The notes under the pieces are model-generated. The model was given only the letters and a program-made list of their open reading frames with translations, searched no databases and was not told the origin of the DNA. A DNA stretch of 27,594 bases, from assembly GCA_937975725.1 (NCBI GenBank), contig CALJUL010000097.1, forward strand, positions 1 to 27,594, in the 5' to 3' direction. The DNA comes from an uncultured Pseudoxanthomonas sp. Lineage in GTDB: Bacteria > Pseudomonadota > Gammaproteobacteria > Xanthomonadales > Xanthomonadaceae. This document shows, one piece after another, positions 7,634-16,551 of this stretch (position 1 is the stretch's first letter; every line of letters begins with the position of its first letter). The translations under genes were made by a program, and so were the position numbers.

Positions 7634-8221
7634 TCATTGCGCCACAGGGGTTCCCAGCAGACCGCCAGTCAACTCACGGCGGATCGCCTCCCGCTCGGCA
7701 GACGGCAGGCCGACCGGATCGACGGGGGTCAGGGCATCGAGAAAGCGGTCTCGGACGAAGCTCATGCTCCGGTGACTACCCCCGAAACGGATGCCATAGG
7801 CGATCCGGCGAAGACGTTGCTCGAACTCTGCTGCCATCGCGCGGAGGTCAGCCATCGCCAGCGCGTCAAGATGCAACTCTTCGAGACGGCGAAGCGAGTT
7901 GCATCGTTCCTCTCTCGCTGCGTTGGCGGATTGCTGCTCCGCTTCCAGCCGGACGATCATCGCGTCAAGATCGTCTTTGCGCTGCACCAACTCGGCGACG
8001 CTGCGGTCATGTGGCCGGAGCTTGGCGTACGCCTCGTCGCTATGTGCCGCCATCGCCACGAGTTCGGAGCGCACAGATGCAAGGCGTTCGAGATCGGCTT
8101 CCAGTTCGGCGCGTTCCGGGTAGAACGATTCGAGTCGCCCGGCGACACGGGCGAGATCGCCATCGATCTGCGCGATGTACGCCTGTAGGGATTGAATCTG
8201 TTTAACGTAGTCAGTGCTCAT
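7634..8221 (-). CDS. coiled-coil protein of unknown function, 195 aa
   Basis: Residues about 5-140 are highly charged and rich in Ala, Glu, Leu and Arg with heptad-like spacing of hydrophobic residues, consistent with a long coiled coil. Residues about 140-195 are less regular and include FGGSHRSMSFVRDRFLD. There is no signal peptide, membrane segment or catalytic motif. The start ATG (8221) is preceded on the minus strand by AAGGAA 7 bases upstream. The gene lies directly after the repeat-rich putative origin and reads in the same direction as the helicase and primase genes, which suggests a replication accessory or origin-linked role. That link rests on position only. Confidence 0.65.
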   Translation of the reverse strand: MSTDYVKQIQSLQAYIAQIDGDLARVAGRLESFYPERAELEADLERLASVRSELVAMAAHSDEAYAKLRPHDRSVAELVQRKDDLDAMIVRLEAEQQSANAAREERCNSLRRLEELHLDALAMADLRAMAAEFEQRLRRIAYGIRFGGSHRSMSFVRDRFLDALTPVDPVGLPSAEREAIRRELTGGLLGTPVAQ

Positions 8222-8291
8222 GATCAGTTCCTTGTGGGCCGGTGGTGTGTCGGCTTGACCGGCGCCCTTGCCCGGTCACGCCCTACAGGGG

Positions 8292-8522
8292 ATGGCCGGC
8301 AAACGTGCCAATCCCCCCGTAGGGGGGAGCGATTTGCCGGACATCTTTTCCCTTGTGAATCAATGGGTTATGTCCGGCAAAATCGTTGCCTGCGTGCCGG
8401 ACATAGACTCCAATGGAATCAATGGCTTATGGCCGGCAACTTGGCTGCCGGACACGTGCCGGACTGCCCGTTGCCGGGCATCTGCCGGACATGCCGGCCA
8501 CGATTCCGGGGCTGCCGGCCAT
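8292..8522. repeat. iteron-like array, putative replication origin
   Basis: About eleven copies of TGCCGGACAT or close variants occur in 231 bp in both orientations. Exact forward copies start at 8335, 8395 and 8483, and an exact reverse copy (ATGTCCGGCA) starts at 8370. One-change copies start at 8446 and 8472. TGCCGGCCAT-type copies start at 8513 (forward) and at 8292 and 8429 (reverse). Weaker ones start at 8457 and 8492. Two 24-bp segments (8357-8380 and 8416-8439) match at 22 positions, with starts 59 bp apart. A 7-bp GC hairpin TCCCCCC-GTA-GGGGGGA sits at 8312-8328, and A+T-richer spacers lie around 8345-8370. Repeats in both directions plus a hairpin, next to helicase and primase genes, are what an iteron-controlled origin looks like. 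Confidence 0.65.
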
Positions 8523-8532
8523 GCGTTCCGGG

Positions 8533-9747
8533 TCACGACTCGAACTCCCCGGCATTGGCCGACAACACTTCCGCCGGCCGGTTGCGGGCGTCGACACCGG
8601 GCACAAGCACAAGCTCACCGGTCGCCAGTAGCGACGCGATCAGAGAGCGCATACGCTTTTCAGCGACACCTAGCCTCCCGCCCTTACCCCCGTGCGCTTC
8701 GATGAAGGCATTCTTCGTGAAGCGCCTCCCCTCGGTTTCAGAAACACGCACCGCATCGACGATCAGGCCGGCGTCGACACGGAAGGCCGCATCGCCGGCA
8801 AGCGCAAGCGATACAGGCGCCAGTACGCCGCCAGCGAGACGCTCAAGCCATTGCGGTGCACGGGGAGGCGCGTAGTTCGATTTGGTCACGTCAAAGCGCA
8901 CAAAGCGCCGGGCATCGTCCGCGCTCAAACCGTAGTCCGGCGCCTCGTCGACCGTCATGCCCCGCAACTGAGCCTGCCAGCGCACACCATCCGTCAATGC
9001 GGAACTGCCGCGCGCCGCTGCCTGACTCCCGTCACCCGCACGGATCGCACCCTTGTTCGCGTGGTGAACCGCAAGCACGGTCGCACCGGTCGCCTTCCTC
9101 AGCGTTTCTAGCATCTCGACAACGCGGGTCGCATCCTCCGCGCTGTTCTCTTCGCCGCCACTGAACCGCGACAGCGGATCGAGCACGATCAGTCGCAGAT
9201 CGGGAATGTCGCAAAGCCAGTTGCAGAGTTGCTCGAAGAATGCCGTCCGGGCCAGCGCGCGCGTCTCCGGGTCGCGACGCAGCAGGCGGCTATCATCGCC
9301 AACGCGCGCGACGACATAGATGCGCCCCTGTGCGCTCGAAACGACTTTCGACTCTTCGTCACCAGATAGGAACTCGACCTCATGCTGCACGATGGGGACT
9401 AGCCGGCGATGCAACTCGTCGAGATCGTCTTCGGCTGCGATGATCGCAACACTTCCCGGCTCTTCGATGGCTTCGCCGATGAATTCGCGCTCGGTGGCAA
9501 TCGCAACCGCAAGAGACAGGGTGAGAAAGCTCTTGCCCGTTCCTCCGGGCGCAATGATCAGGCCGCAGATCGGATGCGGAAGCAGGCCGGAGACAAGGTA
9601 TTGCCTTGGCTTCGGAGCGCACGCGAGCTTGATCGCTCCACGCGCCGCATCATGCGACGGCAGAGGCGAGGCGCGACCCTCTTCGAGTCGCTCGAATGCC
9701 GTCTCGTGCGTCTTTGGCGTGTAGACGGGGCGTAAATAGTCGCTCAT
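8533..9747 (-). CDS. repA: RepA-like hexameric replicative helicase (AAA_25 / RecA-fold ATPase)
   Basis: 404 residues. Walker A is APGGTGKS at 66-73, an acidic AAEDD follows at 104-108, Walker B is LIVLDPLSRF with Asp190, VHHANKG is at 227-233 and a RGSSAL patch is at 246-251. This set, spaced this way, is that of the RSF1010 RepA family of ring helicases that unwind DNA at a plasmid origin. The ATG at 9747 was chosen because it overlaps the upstream primase-polymerase stop codon in the sequence ATGA and has AGAGG nearby; a longer reading would run back into the primase gene. The stop lies 11 bases from the nearest iteron-like copy. A DNA-repair or regulatory ATPase of the same fold is the alternative, but the partner primase makes replication likely. 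Confidence 0.82.
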   Translation of the reverse strand: MSDYLRPVYTPKTHETAFERLEEGRASPLPSHDAARGAIKLACAPKPRQYLVSGLLPHPICGLIIAPGGTGKSFLTLSLAVAIATEREFIGEAIEEPGSVAIIAAEDDLDELHRRLVPIVQHEVEFLSGDEESKVVSSAQGRIYVVARVGDDSRLLRRDPETRALARTAFFEQLCNWLCDIPDLRLIVLDPLSRFSGGEENSAEDATRVVEMLETLRKATGATVLAVHHANKGAIRAGDGSQAAARGSSALTDGVRWQAQLRGMTVDEAPDYGLSADDARRFVRFDVTKSNYAPPRAPQWLERLAGGVLAPVSLALAGDAAFRVDAGLIVDAVRVSETEGRRFTKNAFIEAHGGKGGRLGVAEKRMRSLIASLLATGELVLVPGVDARNRPAEVLSANAGEFES

Positions 9748-10733
9748 GCGCGCCTCTCGTTCTGGCGGATCGCAAACGAGATGCAGCGGATTCGATAGTC
9801 TTCGCGAGCGTGCCACTTGTCGCGCTTCCCGAGCGCGGACATTCCGAAGATTCGCTCGATCTGCACCGCACTTTGCGCATAGAACGCAATCATGCTGATC
9901 AGGGCTTGATCGGCGCGAGAATGATCGCCGTCGAAGTAGCTCAGATCGCCCTTGTCGAAAAGAGCATTGAACTTGTTCCGATTGCTTGCTCGCCGGCAGA
10001 TCGAAACGATGTGCTGGTCCGGCAACTCCGGCTTGCCGGCCATTCGCGGGTAGGGAATCTCTTCGATGCTTGAAGCCAGCCCCACCGATGCAAGCGCATT
10101 CCTATCCGAAGTCTCCCCGATTGCACTCTCGATGTCCCTAAGCACGAGACATCCGTTAGCGATCTCGTCGCCACTCTCTGGGAACAGATCGAACGTGAGG
10201 CTGATATATCGCTTCGACGAGTAGCGCTCGATATGCAGGCCGTTGTAGCTACGGCGACCACGATTTGGGTAGTCAGTCTCAGCATTCGACTCAGCTACAA
10301 AGAGATGCACGCCTTCGCCAGACGATGAGACCTCCGCAAATGATCCTGACATCTTGATCCAGTCGAGTAGCGATGGGTGCCAGCCATCAAAAGGATCAAG
10401 GGCATGATCGAAGTCGACACAGATCAAGCCGCTGCCGCCGCCTAGGATGACGCCAATGCCGATTGCGCTGACGTTGCTCTCGAACGCACGGAAGGCGCGC
10501 TCGATGTCGCGCACTCCATAAGCGGGATTGGGAGGGATAAAATGGCCTGTGTTGGCCGATGCAAGGCGCTTTGTCAGGCGATTGTCGCGAACCTCGACAA
10601 CGGAGATTCCGTAGGAAAGCCGGCCGCTCTCAAAGAGCGACGGAACTCGCGATGGAATGCGGAACCGTGCCCGGCGTTCGGCGCTTAGCTCAGCGGCTTG
10701 ATCTTTCAGCACATACCCAATACGGTCGGACAT
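9744..10733 (-). CDS. primase-polymerase (AEP/PrimPol-type) replication protein
   Basis: 329 residues. The N-terminal half has archaeo-eukaryotic primase signatures: the hydrophobic-D-x-D motif ICVDFD with Asp107 and Asp109, and a glycine-rich motif with a histidine, SSSGEGVHLF, with His143. A later LHIERYSSKRYISLT stretch supplies the third block. The C-terminal part (about 248-310), with NRNKFNALFDKGD and DHSRADQALISMIAFY, resembles the helix-bundle domain of phage NrS-1-type polymerase-primases. It probably lays primers and may extend DNA during element replication. The stop overlaps the helicase start by 4 bp, which implies coupled translation. GGGGAG lies 11 bases before the ATG at 10733. 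The fold assignment is from motifs; whether polymerase activity is retained is unknown. Confidence 0.78.
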   Translation of the reverse strand: MSDRIGYVLKDQAAELSAERRARFRIPSRVPSLFESGRLSYGISVVEVRDNRLTKRLASANTGHFIPPNPAYGVRDIERAFRAFESNVSAIGIGVILGGGSGLICVDFDHALDPFDGWHPSLLDWIKMSGSFAEVSSSGEGVHLFVAESNAETDYPNRGRRSYNGLHIERYSSKRYISLTFDLFPESGDEIANGCLVLRDIESAIGETSDRNALASVGLASSIEEIPYPRMAGKPELPDQHIVSICRRASNRNKFNALFDKGDLSYFDGDHSRADQALISMIAFYAQSAVQIERIFGMSALGKRDKWHAREDYRIRCISFAIRQNERRA

Positions 10734-10776
10734 GGTGACGGTTGCTCCCCGTTGCCGGTGGTAGAGTCAAAACTGG

Positions 10777-10826
10777 AAGGGACGGCGACCGGCTCACGGG
10801 GACTGGCGCCGTCCCTTTCTCTTTTT
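10777..10826. terminator. strong hairpin between the HTH and primase genes
   Basis: An 11-bp perfect stem (AAGGGACGGCG with CGCCGTCCCTT) encloses 19 bases. On the plus strand it is followed by TCTCTTTTT, the form of an intrinsic terminator. On the minus strand, where the flanking genes lie, it comes straight after the HTH stop codon and is followed by a weaker TTTTG. It may stop plus-strand readthrough and attenuate minus-strand transcription into the replication genes. Confidence 0.6.
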
Positions 10827-11049
10827 AGCGCGCGCGAGATCGCGCAGCAGACCCGCCCTCGTGGGCGCGAATCCACTCTTGCGCCGCCTGTACGCTCACG
10901 AAGCGCCTGCGGCCGTGCTTGAAGGTGCGAAGCGATCCATCGGCTACCGCTTCATAGGCGGCCGTGCGGGTCAGGCCCGTTGCTTCGATGAACTCCGCGA
11001 GGGAGTAGCTAAGGCGTGTCGGCTCGCGCTGAGTTGGCTTGTTTGACAT
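10825..11049 (-). CDS. AlpA-like excisionase/regulator (small HTH), 74 aa
   Basis: A small MerR-like winged-helix protein. SLAEFIEATGLTRTAAYEAV is the helix-turn-helix, GSLRTFKHGRRRFVS the wing, and AAQEWIRAHE the closing helix. This is the arrangement of HTH_17, AlpA and Xis proteins. In P4-like satellites AlpA acts on int and excision; here the gene lies between the integrase operon and the replication operon, a fitting place for such a switch. An operator-like palindrome (11066-11082) lies 16 bases upstream of its start. It may equally be a plain transcription factor. Confidence 0.78.
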   Translation of the reverse strand: MSNKPTQREPTRLSYSLAEFIEATGLTRTAAYEAVADGSLRTFKHGRRRFVSVQAAQEWIRAHEGGSAARSRAR

Positions 11050-11065
11050 CGGACCGGCTCAATTG

Positions 11066-11082
11066 GTGGACAACGGGTCCAC
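11066..11082. promoter_or_regulatory. operator-like palindrome upstream of the AlpA-like gene
   Basis: GTGGAC-AACGG-GTCCAC, two perfect 6-bp arms, lies between the end of the 193-residue gene and the start of the AlpA-like gene. The position suits autoregulation. Confidence 0.4.
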
Positions 11083-11113
11083 TCTGAACGCTGCCGGATC
11101 ATCGACTAGGTAC

Positions 11114-11160
11114 AAAAAATCAGGCGGACGCACTTACCTTTGACGCAGCACGGTCCGCCT
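11114..11160 (-). terminator. intrinsic terminator of the integrase operon
   Basis: On the minus strand AGGCGGAC and GTCCGCCT form an 8-bp stem around a 23-base loop, followed by GATTTTTTG. The hairpin overlaps the last codons and the TGA of the 193-residue gene. It would separate integrase transcription from the AlpA/primase/helicase unit. Confidence 0.6.
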
Positions 11161-11701
11161 TGGCGATCTCTCGCTTGACCTTGACTTGAAGCGTGTTCTC
11201 GAAGTCGCCTGTCCATCGACTAGGAACAGGCACATCCCTTCGGGTCGCAACTACCATCGCAGCAGTGCCCAGCCCTGATTGCCTGCCGCCTTTCGACTTG
11301 AGATAGCGCCACTCAGCGATCGTTATCGCGACAATTGCATCGATCTTCGACTGATCGTGCTTTCCATCTCCACGATCTCCGCGAGACTTGGAGTGCTCTA
11401 GTTTCGAGACGTGAATGAACGCTTTGAGTGCTTCGATGCCGAAATACGCCATATCGCCGAGCTTAGATGCCGCCCATAGCTCGTGCCAGTCTTGATCCGC
11501 CGGCAAGTACGTAAGCACCCGGCGATCTCCGAAGACGACTGAGAATCCGATCCTCGATGTCATGGCTCCCCGCAGCGTGATGGTGCCCGCATCATCCATG
11601 AAGCCGCGAAGTTCCTCGTCTCGAAAGCGAGGCGCGACACTAACGAAAACTTCAACGTCTCGAAGCCGAAAGCGAACCGGAACTAGACCTGCATGGGTCA
11701 T
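11120..11701 (-). CDS. hypothetical protein coupled to the integrase, 193 aa
   Basis: The start codon overlaps the integrase stop in the sequence ATGA, so translation is probably coupled. No signal peptide or membrane segment is present. The first 85 residues look beta-rich (VPVRFRLRDVEVFVSVAPRF). The middle is helical and charged with a Gly/Asp/Lys-rich turn (SRGDRGDGKHDQSK), and the C-terminus is basic. I do not recognise a family. It is not an obvious HTH excisionase. Close coupling suggests a role in integration or excision, or in element immunity; this is inference from position. Confidence 0.7.
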   Translation of the reverse strand: MTHAGLVPVRFRLRDVEVFVSVAPRFRDEELRGFMDDAGTITLRGAMTSRIGFSVVFGDRRVLTYLPADQDWHELWAASKLGDMAYFGIEALKAFIHVSKLEHSKSRGDRGDGKHDQSKIDAIVAITIAEWRYLKSKGGRQSGLGTAAMVVATRRDVPVPSRWTGDFENTLQVKVKREIAKADRAASKVSASA

Positions 11702-12966
11702 GTCACCACTCGTCTTTTGTCGAGCACGGAAACCGCGTCCGCCAAATGATCCGGCGCGAGATGCGCGTATCGAAGCGTCATGATTGGCGATGAATGGCCT
11801 AGCAATTCGCGGACAGTGTTCAAATCGATTCCACCCATGACAAGGCTAGAAGCGAAGTGGTGCCGGAGATCATGGAATCGGAAGTCTTTCAACTTCGCTG
11901 CATCGGCAATGGCCTTCCATGCAGTTTTGATTGAGTGCACGTTGAAGAGCTTTTCGTTCGACGCTGGCGCCTCCTGCCCGGCCTTCATATTGACTAGGAC
12001 CCGGATCGCATCTTTGTTCAACGGCACGTGTCGCGCTTTACCGCTCTTCGCGTTGGCTGAGCGCACAGTGATCATCTTGTGCGCTTCGTTGAAGTCAGCC
12101 CACGTGAGCGCGGTCAACTCGCCGCGCCGCAGCCCGGTATTGAGCGCCAGCAAGATCATCGGCGTGAGGTGGTCGGGATAGCCATGCAGAGGGATTACGG
12201 GCAGTGGTGCCATGCCTCGCGACTTGCACCATGCATTGCGATTAGCACGCTCTTGCCGACGCCGTGCGTCGCGTGCACTCAGCACGTCGCGAAGTCGCTT
12301 TTCCTCTTCGGCTGACAGGTAGCGAACACGAGTGAGCTTGTCCTCCTTGCTCGCCTTGACCGCCCTCATTGGGTTGGCCTCAAGATGTCCCCACTCGACC
12401 GCCTTGGAGAGCGCACCACGAAGCGCCGCAAAGTCGCGATTCACGGTCGCGGGCGAGATGCCATCCGCAAGGCGATCCCGCCGCCACCGCTCCAACTGCA
12501 AGGGGTTCACATCGGCAAGCCGGGTATCGAGCACACTGGCGAAGGCAGATAGCAGCCGATTCCGGGTCTCCTTGCCGCTCTTGCGATTGGCTTCGGCCCA
12601 ATCCCCATAGTCGCCCGAGATCAGGTCGCGAAGGGTCTCGACCGTGTTGCCCTTGTCGGCCGCATCCCGGCCGCGCTTCAAGAGCACAAGTTCAGGGACC
12701 GGCTCAGGCCCACCGGCCCGGCTGTGACGCTGCCGGTCTAGGTAGTCAGCCAGTACTTCGGTCGCGACGGCGCGGGCGCGTGCCAGCGTCGTGACCGGGT
12801 AGTCCCCAATCAGATAGCGTTGGCCGCGCTTCCATTCGACGTAGAACACGCGCCGGCCGGAAGGGTGAACACGACATAGCAGTCCACGTGTCTTCGAGTC
12901 ACGGAGATCGACCGGTGAACGGCTCGCTTGGGCGGTCTCGATTCGGGCTTGAGTGAGTGCGGGCAT
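11698..12966 (-). CDS. int: tyrosine recombinase/integrase (P4-type)
   Basis: 422 residues. The N-terminal arm-binding domain (about 1-95) has the DLRDSKTRGLLCRVHPSGRR pattern of P4-like integrases. A core-binding SAM-like domain follows (about 105-205). The catalytic domain carries Arg280 (NTGLRRGE), Lys310 (SGKARHVP), His365 and Arg368 (HDLRHHF), His391 (LLGHSS) and the nucleophile Tyr400 (TLRYAHLAP), so all catalytic residues are present. About 30 residues are inserted before the first catalytic Arg. The ATG at 12966 is preferred over the in-frame GTG at 12993 because the region between contains the paired arm-site motifs. The enzyme should join attP to tRNA-Val. The gene begins about 120 bp from the right att site and runs inward. 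Confidence 0.93.
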   Translation of the reverse strand: MPALTQARIETAQASRSPVDLRDSKTRGLLCRVHPSGRRVFYVEWKRGQRYLIGDYPVTTLARARAVATEVLADYLDRQRHSRAGGPEPVPELVLLKRGRDAADKGNTVETLRDLISGDYGDWAEANRKSGKETRNRLLSAFASVLDTRLADVNPLQLERWRRDRLADGISPATVNRDFAALRGALSKAVEWGHLEANPMRAVKASKEDKLTRVRYLSAEEEKRLRDVLSARDARRRQERANRNAWCKSRGMAPLPVIPLHGYPDHLTPMILLALNTGLRRGELTALTWADFNEAHKMITVRSANAKSGKARHVPLNKDAIRVLVNMKAGQEAPASNEKLFNVHSIKTAWKAIADAAKLKDFRFHDLRHHFASSLVMGGIDLNTVRELLGHSSPIMTLRYAHLAPDHLADAVSVLDKRRVVT

Positions 12967-12971
12967 CGGTC

Positions 12972-12992
12972 TGTGGTGCGTCCTGTGGTGCA
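12972..12992 (+). repeat. paired 9-mers, putative integrase arm-type sites (right)
   Basis: TGTGGTGCG at 12972-12980 and TGTGGTGCA at 12984-12992, starting 12 bp apart, in the same orientation as the left pair. They lie just upstream of the int ATG. Integrase bound here could also repress its own promoter. Confidence 0.6.
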
Positions 12993-13088
12993 CTTTTGAC
13001 CATATAGCGGTATCTAACGGAACTCAATAGGAATCTAAGTTGTTGTTCTTTAAGGCAGGCACTTGATCGATAAGGGCGGCCAAATGCA

Positions 13089-13133
13089 TTCACACGGCAG
13101 GGGTCACAAGTTCGAACCTTGTACCGCCCACCA
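13089..13133 (+). pseudogene. attR: 3' tRNA-Val fragment
   Basis: An exact 45-bp copy of the tRNA-Val 3' end including CCA, lacking the acceptor 5' strand, D-arm and anticodon 5' arm, so it cannot make a tRNA. The four bases before it match the other end with one mismatch. It is followed by the original chromosomal terminator. Confidence 0.93.
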
Positions 13134-13141
13134 GTTCCACG

Positions 13142-13168
13142 AAAAGCCCGGCCACGCCGGGCTTTTTT
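13142..13168 (+). terminator. original tRNA-Val terminator, now stranded beyond attR
   Basis: AAAAGCCCGGC-CAC-GCCGGGCTTTT, an 11-bp stem followed by further T residues (six T in all), begins 8 bases after the tRNA fragment CCA. This is a strong intrinsic terminator, A-rich on its left arm and so potentially bidirectional. Confidence 0.85.
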
Positions 13169-13170
13169 CG

Positions 13171-13424
13171 TTGGTGCGCGGGCCGATCCGCGCGGGCGCC
13201 GCCGGCGCGCATGTTTCCTGGCCCGCAGGGCGGTCGGCCACGGCGCCATAAGTGCTTGTTTCGCAGGGTGAAACCGGGCCTGGGACGGCGCGGTTGTGAT
13301 ACACTCGGCAGGTTGCAGAACCCGCCGGAATTCCCCGCCTGTCGCTGCCTCGCCGGCCCGCCCCGGCAAGGCCCGCTTTGGCCCGGATTCCGGGCAAAGA
13401 CAACCTGAGAAACACGGAACCCGA
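13171..13424 (+). promoter_or_regulatory. gyrA upstream region
   Basis: No gene is seen. TACACT at 13300-13305, within TTGTGATACACT, is the best -10 candidate, without a clear -35 partner. It would give a G+C-rich leader of about 110 bases. The RBS before the ATG at 13425 is weak (CACGGAA). Confidence 0.35.
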
Positions 13425-16115
<2,691 letters not shown>

Positions 16116-16134
16116 TCCGGGTCCGCGGCGACAG

Positions 16135-16163
16135 GAAAAACCCCGGCGGCGCCGGGGTTTTTC
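16135..16163 (+). terminator. gyrA intrinsic terminator
   Basis: GAAAAACCCCGGC and GCCGGGGTTTTTC form a 13-bp stem around GGC, 19 bases after the gyrA stop. The T-run is part of the stem, so it can work in both directions. Confidence 0.88.
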
Positions 16164-16188
16164 TTGCCCGCATATCGCCGCCATCCGC

Positions 16189-16212
16189 TGTAGGAGGGGC
16201 TTCAGCCCCGAC
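16189..16212 (+). repeat. REP-type palindrome
   Basis: TGTAGGAG followed by GGGCTTCAGCCC and GAC: a GTAG-type head and a short palindrome, the usual form of REP elements in Xanthomonadaceae. The same unit occurs at 24411-24435 and, inverted, at 24543-24566. Confidence 0.75.
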
Positions 16213-16456
16213 GCGGCAAACCTCGGTACGTACGCGATTTATCGGTATGCATCGAAACCCGCATGTGTGAGCAGGCTTCGCATCACACGTGCGTGCAGAG
16301 AACCTTCGCGCCGTCACTCCGATGGACACGCCGATCTAAGCATTGCGCAGGCGAATCGCCACAACCGCCTGCGTCGCCTGCCGCCATGACCGAAGCCGCC
16401 CGTGCAGGGAATGAACACCGGTCCGGAACGACCCCGATGGCTCGACTTCGGCGTTC
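16213..16456. other. intergenic region downstream of gyrA
   Basis: No gene is supported. One imperfect hairpin (ATGTGTGA at 16263-16270 with TCACACGT at 16283-16290) is present. The stretch leads into the promoter-like box before the alpha-2-macroglobulin gene. Confidence 0.35.
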
Positions 16457-16551
16457 TATACTGCCGGCATAAACGAGGCAGGGACATGCACATGGAATCG
16501 GCAGCGAAGACCCCCGGCGACGCGCGTACCTCCCGGGTACGCGCGTTTTTT
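16457..16551 (+). ncRNA. possible small RNA or transcription attenuator leader
   Basis: TATACT at 16457-16462 is a good -10 box, though no clear -35 is seen. About 80 bases after the expected start site there is an 11-bp stem (ACGCGCGTACC with GGTACGCGCGT) followed directly by T residues (16546-16551), a textbook intrinsic terminator. This box and terminator could delimit an RNA of about 80 nt, either a stand-alone sRNA or the terminated leader of the gene behind it. It overlaps the apparent 5' end of that reading frame. Confidence 0.4.

Larger units (their letters stand above)
2555..13133. mobile_element. integrated satellite/plasmid-like element, about 10.6 kb
   Basis: Bounded by an exact 45-bp direct repeat of the 3' part of tRNA-Val. 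A P4-type tyrosine integrase sits just inside the right end. The backbone on the minus strand is int, a coupled 193-residue gene, an AlpA-like HTH gene, a primase-polymerase, a RepA-like helicase, a repeat-rich putative origin and a coiled-coil gene. The plus strand carries an exported protein and a 1246-residue STAND-nuclease; an XRE gene diverges from them. No capsid, portal, terminase, relaxase or type IV secretion genes are seen. The size and gene set fit a minimal phage satellite or an integrative plasmid; I cannot tell which. Base composition is mosaic: the cargo gene at 3655-7395 is the most A+T-rich, while the replication and integration genes are intermediate relative to the host. Confidence 0.9.

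Noticed and set aside
8292..8522. CRISPR array
   Set aside because: The repeats are about 10 bp, occur in both orientations and are irregularly spaced; no cas genes are present.
10683..10700. tRNA-like string TTAGCTCAGCGG
   Set aside because: It lies inside the primase-polymerase coding sequence and no acceptor or T-arm can be formed.
13085..13133. A second functional tRNA at the right end
   Set aside because: Only the 3' part is present; the D-arm and acceptor 5' strand are missing. It is the att duplicate.
13296..13424. An upstream extension of gyrA by 43 codons
   Set aside because: The added residues do not resemble GyrA and cover the leader; the MADTAKEIIPVNLEDEM start matches the family.
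16263..16290. CRP/Clp-type binding site
   Set aside because: The TGTGA and TCACA halves are separated by 12 bases instead of 6, so it is better read as a hairpin.
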